Below, piece after piece: positions 6,275-8,001 of a stretch of 8,001 nucleotides of DNA. The DNA lies in assembly GCA_947254895.1 (NCBI GenBank), contig CAMYEY010000061.1, positions 1 through 8,001 on the forward strand, in the 5' to 3' direction. Position numbers and translations under genes: made by a program. This DNA is from an uncultured Clostridia bacterium. Its GTDB lineage: Bacteria; Bacillota; Clostridia; Saccharofermentanales; DTU023. The notes beneath the pieces were generated by a model. The model did no database searches. It was given only the letters and a program-made list of their open reading frames with translations, and was not told the origin of the DNA. Within the stretch, counting starts at the first letter, position 1. Each line of letters begins with the position of its first letter.

Positions 6275-7387
6275 TTAACCAACCTCATCCAGGAGCTTTT
6301 CGGCAGCAGCCACTAAACGATTAATGATCTCATCAGCGTGTTCCGGCTGGCAAAAGCTGATACCTGAGGCCCTAACGTGGCCCCCACCACCAAACATTTC
6401 GGCTAAAGCTTGGCAGTCAAAATTTTGATTAGACCGGAGGTTGACCCTGAGGTCGCCCTCTTCGGTCTCCCTAATCAGGATAGCCAGGTCAATATTCTCC
6501 AAGTTCCGCATGTCCGAACAAAGACCTTCCAGGTCATCTGTCTTGCAGCCCACAGCCCGTAAAAAGTCCTGACTAGCGTAAAACCAGATCAAATTTCCTC
6601 TGGTATTTAGCCTGGCTCCTTCAAACACCTGTCCTGCCAAGCGGACCTGGGCCAGACTTTTTTCTCCAAAAAGTTTATCGGCAATAAAGTCGATGGACAT
6701 CCCATCCCGGAAAAGCCGGGAACAGATATAGAAGGTCTCCGGCCTGGTATTGGCAAAGCGGAGTCCCCCCGTATCCCCATATATTCCTGCCATAAGAGCT
6801 GTAGCTGTTTGCTCATCTAGGTCCAAGCAGGCCTTATTAGTCCCAGTTCGTCTGGCTTGAGATGAAAAACCGAGTAAATCCGGCTGGTCAAGGAGGGTTA
6901 AAAAGAGGTCTGCTATCATTTCCGAGACAGAAGACCGTTGACTGTCAATCCAACAAGTCATCCGGCGGCCGGCAAACTCCGCCCTCCGGTAAAAGTCTTG
7001 GCTGTCAGTTTGAGTTAAGGGGTGATGATCAACAATCAAGAGGGGGCGTCCAGGAAAGTCTCCTAAGAGGGAACCCCTTTGCCCCAAGCGATCAAGACCA
7101 TGGTGATCTATGTAAACAATTAAATCCGGCCCGGGCTGATTTTTCTCTTGCTCAAGCTCAAAGACCTCTAAATCAAGTCCCCTATAAATAAAATCTAAGT
7201 GGTCTCCTGCAGGCTCATCCACCAGGATCTTAGTGTGGTGACCTAACTGAGACAAAAGCTGAGCCAGGCCAGACGCGGACCCTAAAGCATCCGGATCACT
7301 CCTGACATGGGGTAGGATCAAAATTTTTTGCGGCTCAAGCTTGGCCAAAAGGTCAATGATCTCTTGCTTACTCCCCAGTTGATCCAT
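6275..7387 (-). CDS. nrnA: DHH/DHHA1 phosphoesterase, NrnA-type oligoribonuclease and pAp phosphatase
   Basis: NrnA degrades nano-RNAs of 2-5 bases and, in many species, dephosphorylates pAp to AMP. Numbered from ATG 7399, motif I is LPHVRSDPDALGS (29-41; H31, D35, D37), motif II IVYIDHHGLDRLG (94-106; D98), motif III IVDHHP (122-127) and motif IV YGDTGG (207-212; D209). The DHHA1 domain ends with GGGGHVRASG (337-346). The gene sits between rbfA and truB, its common place in Firmicutes. It is longer (370-374 aa) than B. subtilis NrnA (about 313), with extra sequence after motif III (about 130-150) and before motif IV (about 172-195). The start is uncertain. ATG 7387 has AGAGG 12 bases upstream and overlaps rbfA by 20 bases; ATG 7399 has AGAGG touching it and overlaps by 32. 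I chose 7387. Family is secure; exact substrates are inferred. Confidence 0.9.
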   Translation of the reverse strand: MDQLGSKQEIIDLLAKLEPQKILILPHVRSDPDALGSASGLAQLLSQLGHHTKILVDEPAGDHLDFIYRGLDLEVFELEQEKNQPGPDLIVYIDHHGLDRLGQRGSLLGDFPGRPLLIVDHHPLTQTDSQDFYRRAEFAGRRMTCWIDSQRSSVSEMIADLFLTLLDQPDLLGFSSQARRTGTNKACLDLDEQTATALMAGIYGDTGGLRFANTRPETFYICSRLFRDGMSIDFIADKLFGEKSLAQVRLAGQVFEGARLNTRGNLIWFYASQDFLRAVGCKTDDLEGLCSDMRNLENIDLAILIRETEEGDLRVNLRSNQNFDCQALAEMFGGGGHVRASGISFCQPEHADEIINRLVAAAEKLLDEVG

Positions 7388-7742
7388 GTTTTGCTTCATC
7401 CTCTTTAATCACCTGGTCAATCAACTTGGACATCCGGTTACCTTCAGCGATGGAATTATCGTAACGGAAACGAACCTGGGGAACATTTCTTAGCTGAACC
7501 TCTTGTCCCAAGCGGTAGCGGATAAACTTTTTAGCCCGGTCCAGTATTTGGATCGTTAATTCACCGTGGTTTTCGTCTTGGCCCAGGCTGCTCACGTAAA
7601 CGGTAGCATAGGCCAGGTCCCGGCTCACTTCAACATCTGTAACAGTTGTAAAGCTGGGTAGGCGGGGATCTTCCACTTCATTTTGAATAATCTCGGCTAC
7701 TACTTTTTTTATTTCTTCAGCAACACGGTCTGCACGTAACAT
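7368..7742 (-). CDS. rbfA: 30S ribosome-binding factor RbfA
   Basis: RbfA is a small KH-domain protein that binds the 30S subunit and aids late maturation of the 16S rRNA 5' end, including cold adaptation. It starts RADRVAEEIKKVVAEII (3-19), followed by DPRLPSFTTVTDVEVSRDL (25-43), AYATVYVSSLG (44-54), and the RYRLGQEVQLRNVPQVRF (75-92) region typical of the family. The 124 residues match the normal length. The ATG at 7742 has GGGAGG five bases upstream, and a 6-pair GC hairpin sits directly before that ribosome site. The 3' end overlaps nrnA. It is the first gene after the terminator that follows infB, so its expression needs either read-through or a promoter that I could not identify. Confidence 0.96.
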   Translation of the reverse strand: MLRADRVAEEIKKVVAEIIQNEVEDPRLPSFTTVTDVEVSRDLAYATVYVSSLGQDENHGELTIQILDRAKKFIRYRLGQEVQLRNVPQVRFRYDNSIAEGNRMSKLIDQVIKEDEAKHGSTGE

Positions 7743-7753
7743 CTTTTCCTCCC

Positions 7754-7769
7754 GGCCGGAAAACCGGCC
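7754..7769 (-). promoter_or_regulatory. GC-rich leader hairpin next to the rbfA ribosome site
   Basis: GGCCGG-TTTT-CCGGCC on the minus strand forms a perfect 6-pair stem with a four-base loop. It ends directly at the rbfA ribosome site (GGGAGG). There is no T run after it, so it is not a terminator. It may affect ribosome access or protect the 5' end of the rbfA message, for example after processing of a read-through transcript. The structure is seen; the role is inferred. Confidence 0.5.
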
Positions 7770-7795
7770 TAAACTTTAACACTTTGCTCAAACTA

Positions 7796-7842
7796 GAGAA
7801 TAAAAAAGCCGGCCTAGCCCATCAAGGGCAGTTAGGCCGGCT
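7796..7842 (-). terminator. Strong intrinsic terminator after infB
   Basis: On the minus strand AGCCGGCCTA (7842-7833) pairs perfectly with TAGGCCGGCT (7816-7807). Inside, GCCC and GGGC extend the stem around a 5-base loop, with a 3-base bulge (7832-7830) on one side. A run of six Ts (7807-7802, the first shared with the stem), then ATT, follows. The hairpin starts 13 bases after the infB stop. It should end or reduce transcription from the nusA-infB side before rbfA. Partial read-through is plausible because these genes are often co-transcribed. Confidence 0.88.
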
Positions 7843-7854
7843 CTCTCTTGTAAC

Positions 7855-8001
7855 TTAAGCTTTGACTTCTTGCATTTCAAAGGCTTCAATCTGGTCATTG
7901 ATCTTGAGATCGTTATATTTCTCAATACCGATACCACACTCATAACCTGTCTTGACTTCACGGACGTCGTCCTTAAAGCGACGGAGTGAAGAAATTTTGC
8001 C
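7855..8001 (-). CDS. infB: Translation initiation factor IF-2 (C-terminal 48 residues)
   Basis: This is the 3' end of a gene that enters from the right edge and stops at TAA 7857-7855. The 48 visible residues include SSLRRFKDDVREVKTGYECG and then IGIEKYNDLKINDQIEAFEM, the end of the IF-2 C-terminal domain, which binds the formylated initiator tRNA. The conserved K-DDV-EV-GYECGIGIE pattern is diagnostic of IF-2. The gene order infB then rbfA is the conserved arrangement of the nusA-infB-rbfA cluster. The GTPase domain lies outside the window. Confidence 0.95.
   Translation of the reverse strand, partial: GKISSLRRFKDDVREVKTGYECGIGIEKYNDLKINDQIEAFEMQEVKA

Noticed and set aside
7770..7795. AAAGTGTTAAAGT before rbfA resembling the MraZ boxes
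   Set aside because: Only two imperfect copies at 9-base, not 10-base, spacing and no promoter nearby; most likely chance.
1..8001. Search by eye for mobile elements, CRISPR repeats, tRNA, rRNA and riboswitches (including an FMN type near ribF)
   Set aside because: No transposase, repeated spacer pattern, cloverleaf or long conserved leader was found; the ribF upstream gap is only 40 bases.

Overview
The window holds a stretch of bacterial housekeeping chromosome, with every recognisable gene on the minus strand. Moderate G+C, strong AGGAGG-type ribosome sites on several genes and an NrnA-type DHH phosphoesterase between rbfA and truB suggest a Firmicutes-like (clostridial-type) bacterium. 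RsmH also carries a Cys-rich CxCP...CxCG segment. I cannot name the species.

Layout in the direction of transcription (high to low coordinates): the last 48 codons of infB (7855-8001); a strong intrinsic terminator; then rbfA, nrnA and truB packed with overlaps or a 1-base gap; ribF after about 40 bases; a 58-base spacer with two inverted repeats; then lgt and rodA. A terminator lies just after rodA. A gap of about 300 bases follows, holding the promoter and a repeat-rich operator of the second unit: mraZ, rsmH (overlapping mraZ) and, 92 bases on, the first 78 codons of an FtsL-like gene cut by the window edge.

Functionally the right part is ribosome and RNA maturation: IF-2, 30S maturation by RbfA, nano-RNA and pAp clearance by NrnA, tRNA psi55 by TruB, and FMN/FAD synthesis by RibF. 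The middle joins lipoprotein modification (Lgt) to cell-wall synthesis (a SEDS-family RodA/FtsW protein). The left part is the start of a division and cell wall (dcw) cluster, where MraZ represses its own promoter, RsmH methylates 16S rRNA and an FtsL-like protein would join the divisome.

No mobile element, CRISPR array, tRNA or rRNA gene was seen, and no plainly new system. The best regulatory signal is a set of four AAAGTGG-like boxes in two pairs with 10-base spacing, placed right after the mraZ -10 element: a candidate MraZ operator. Other points of interest are the two GC-rich hairpins between infB and rbfA that share an arm sequence, a hairpin just before the lgt ribosome site, and a long acidic tail on Lgt.
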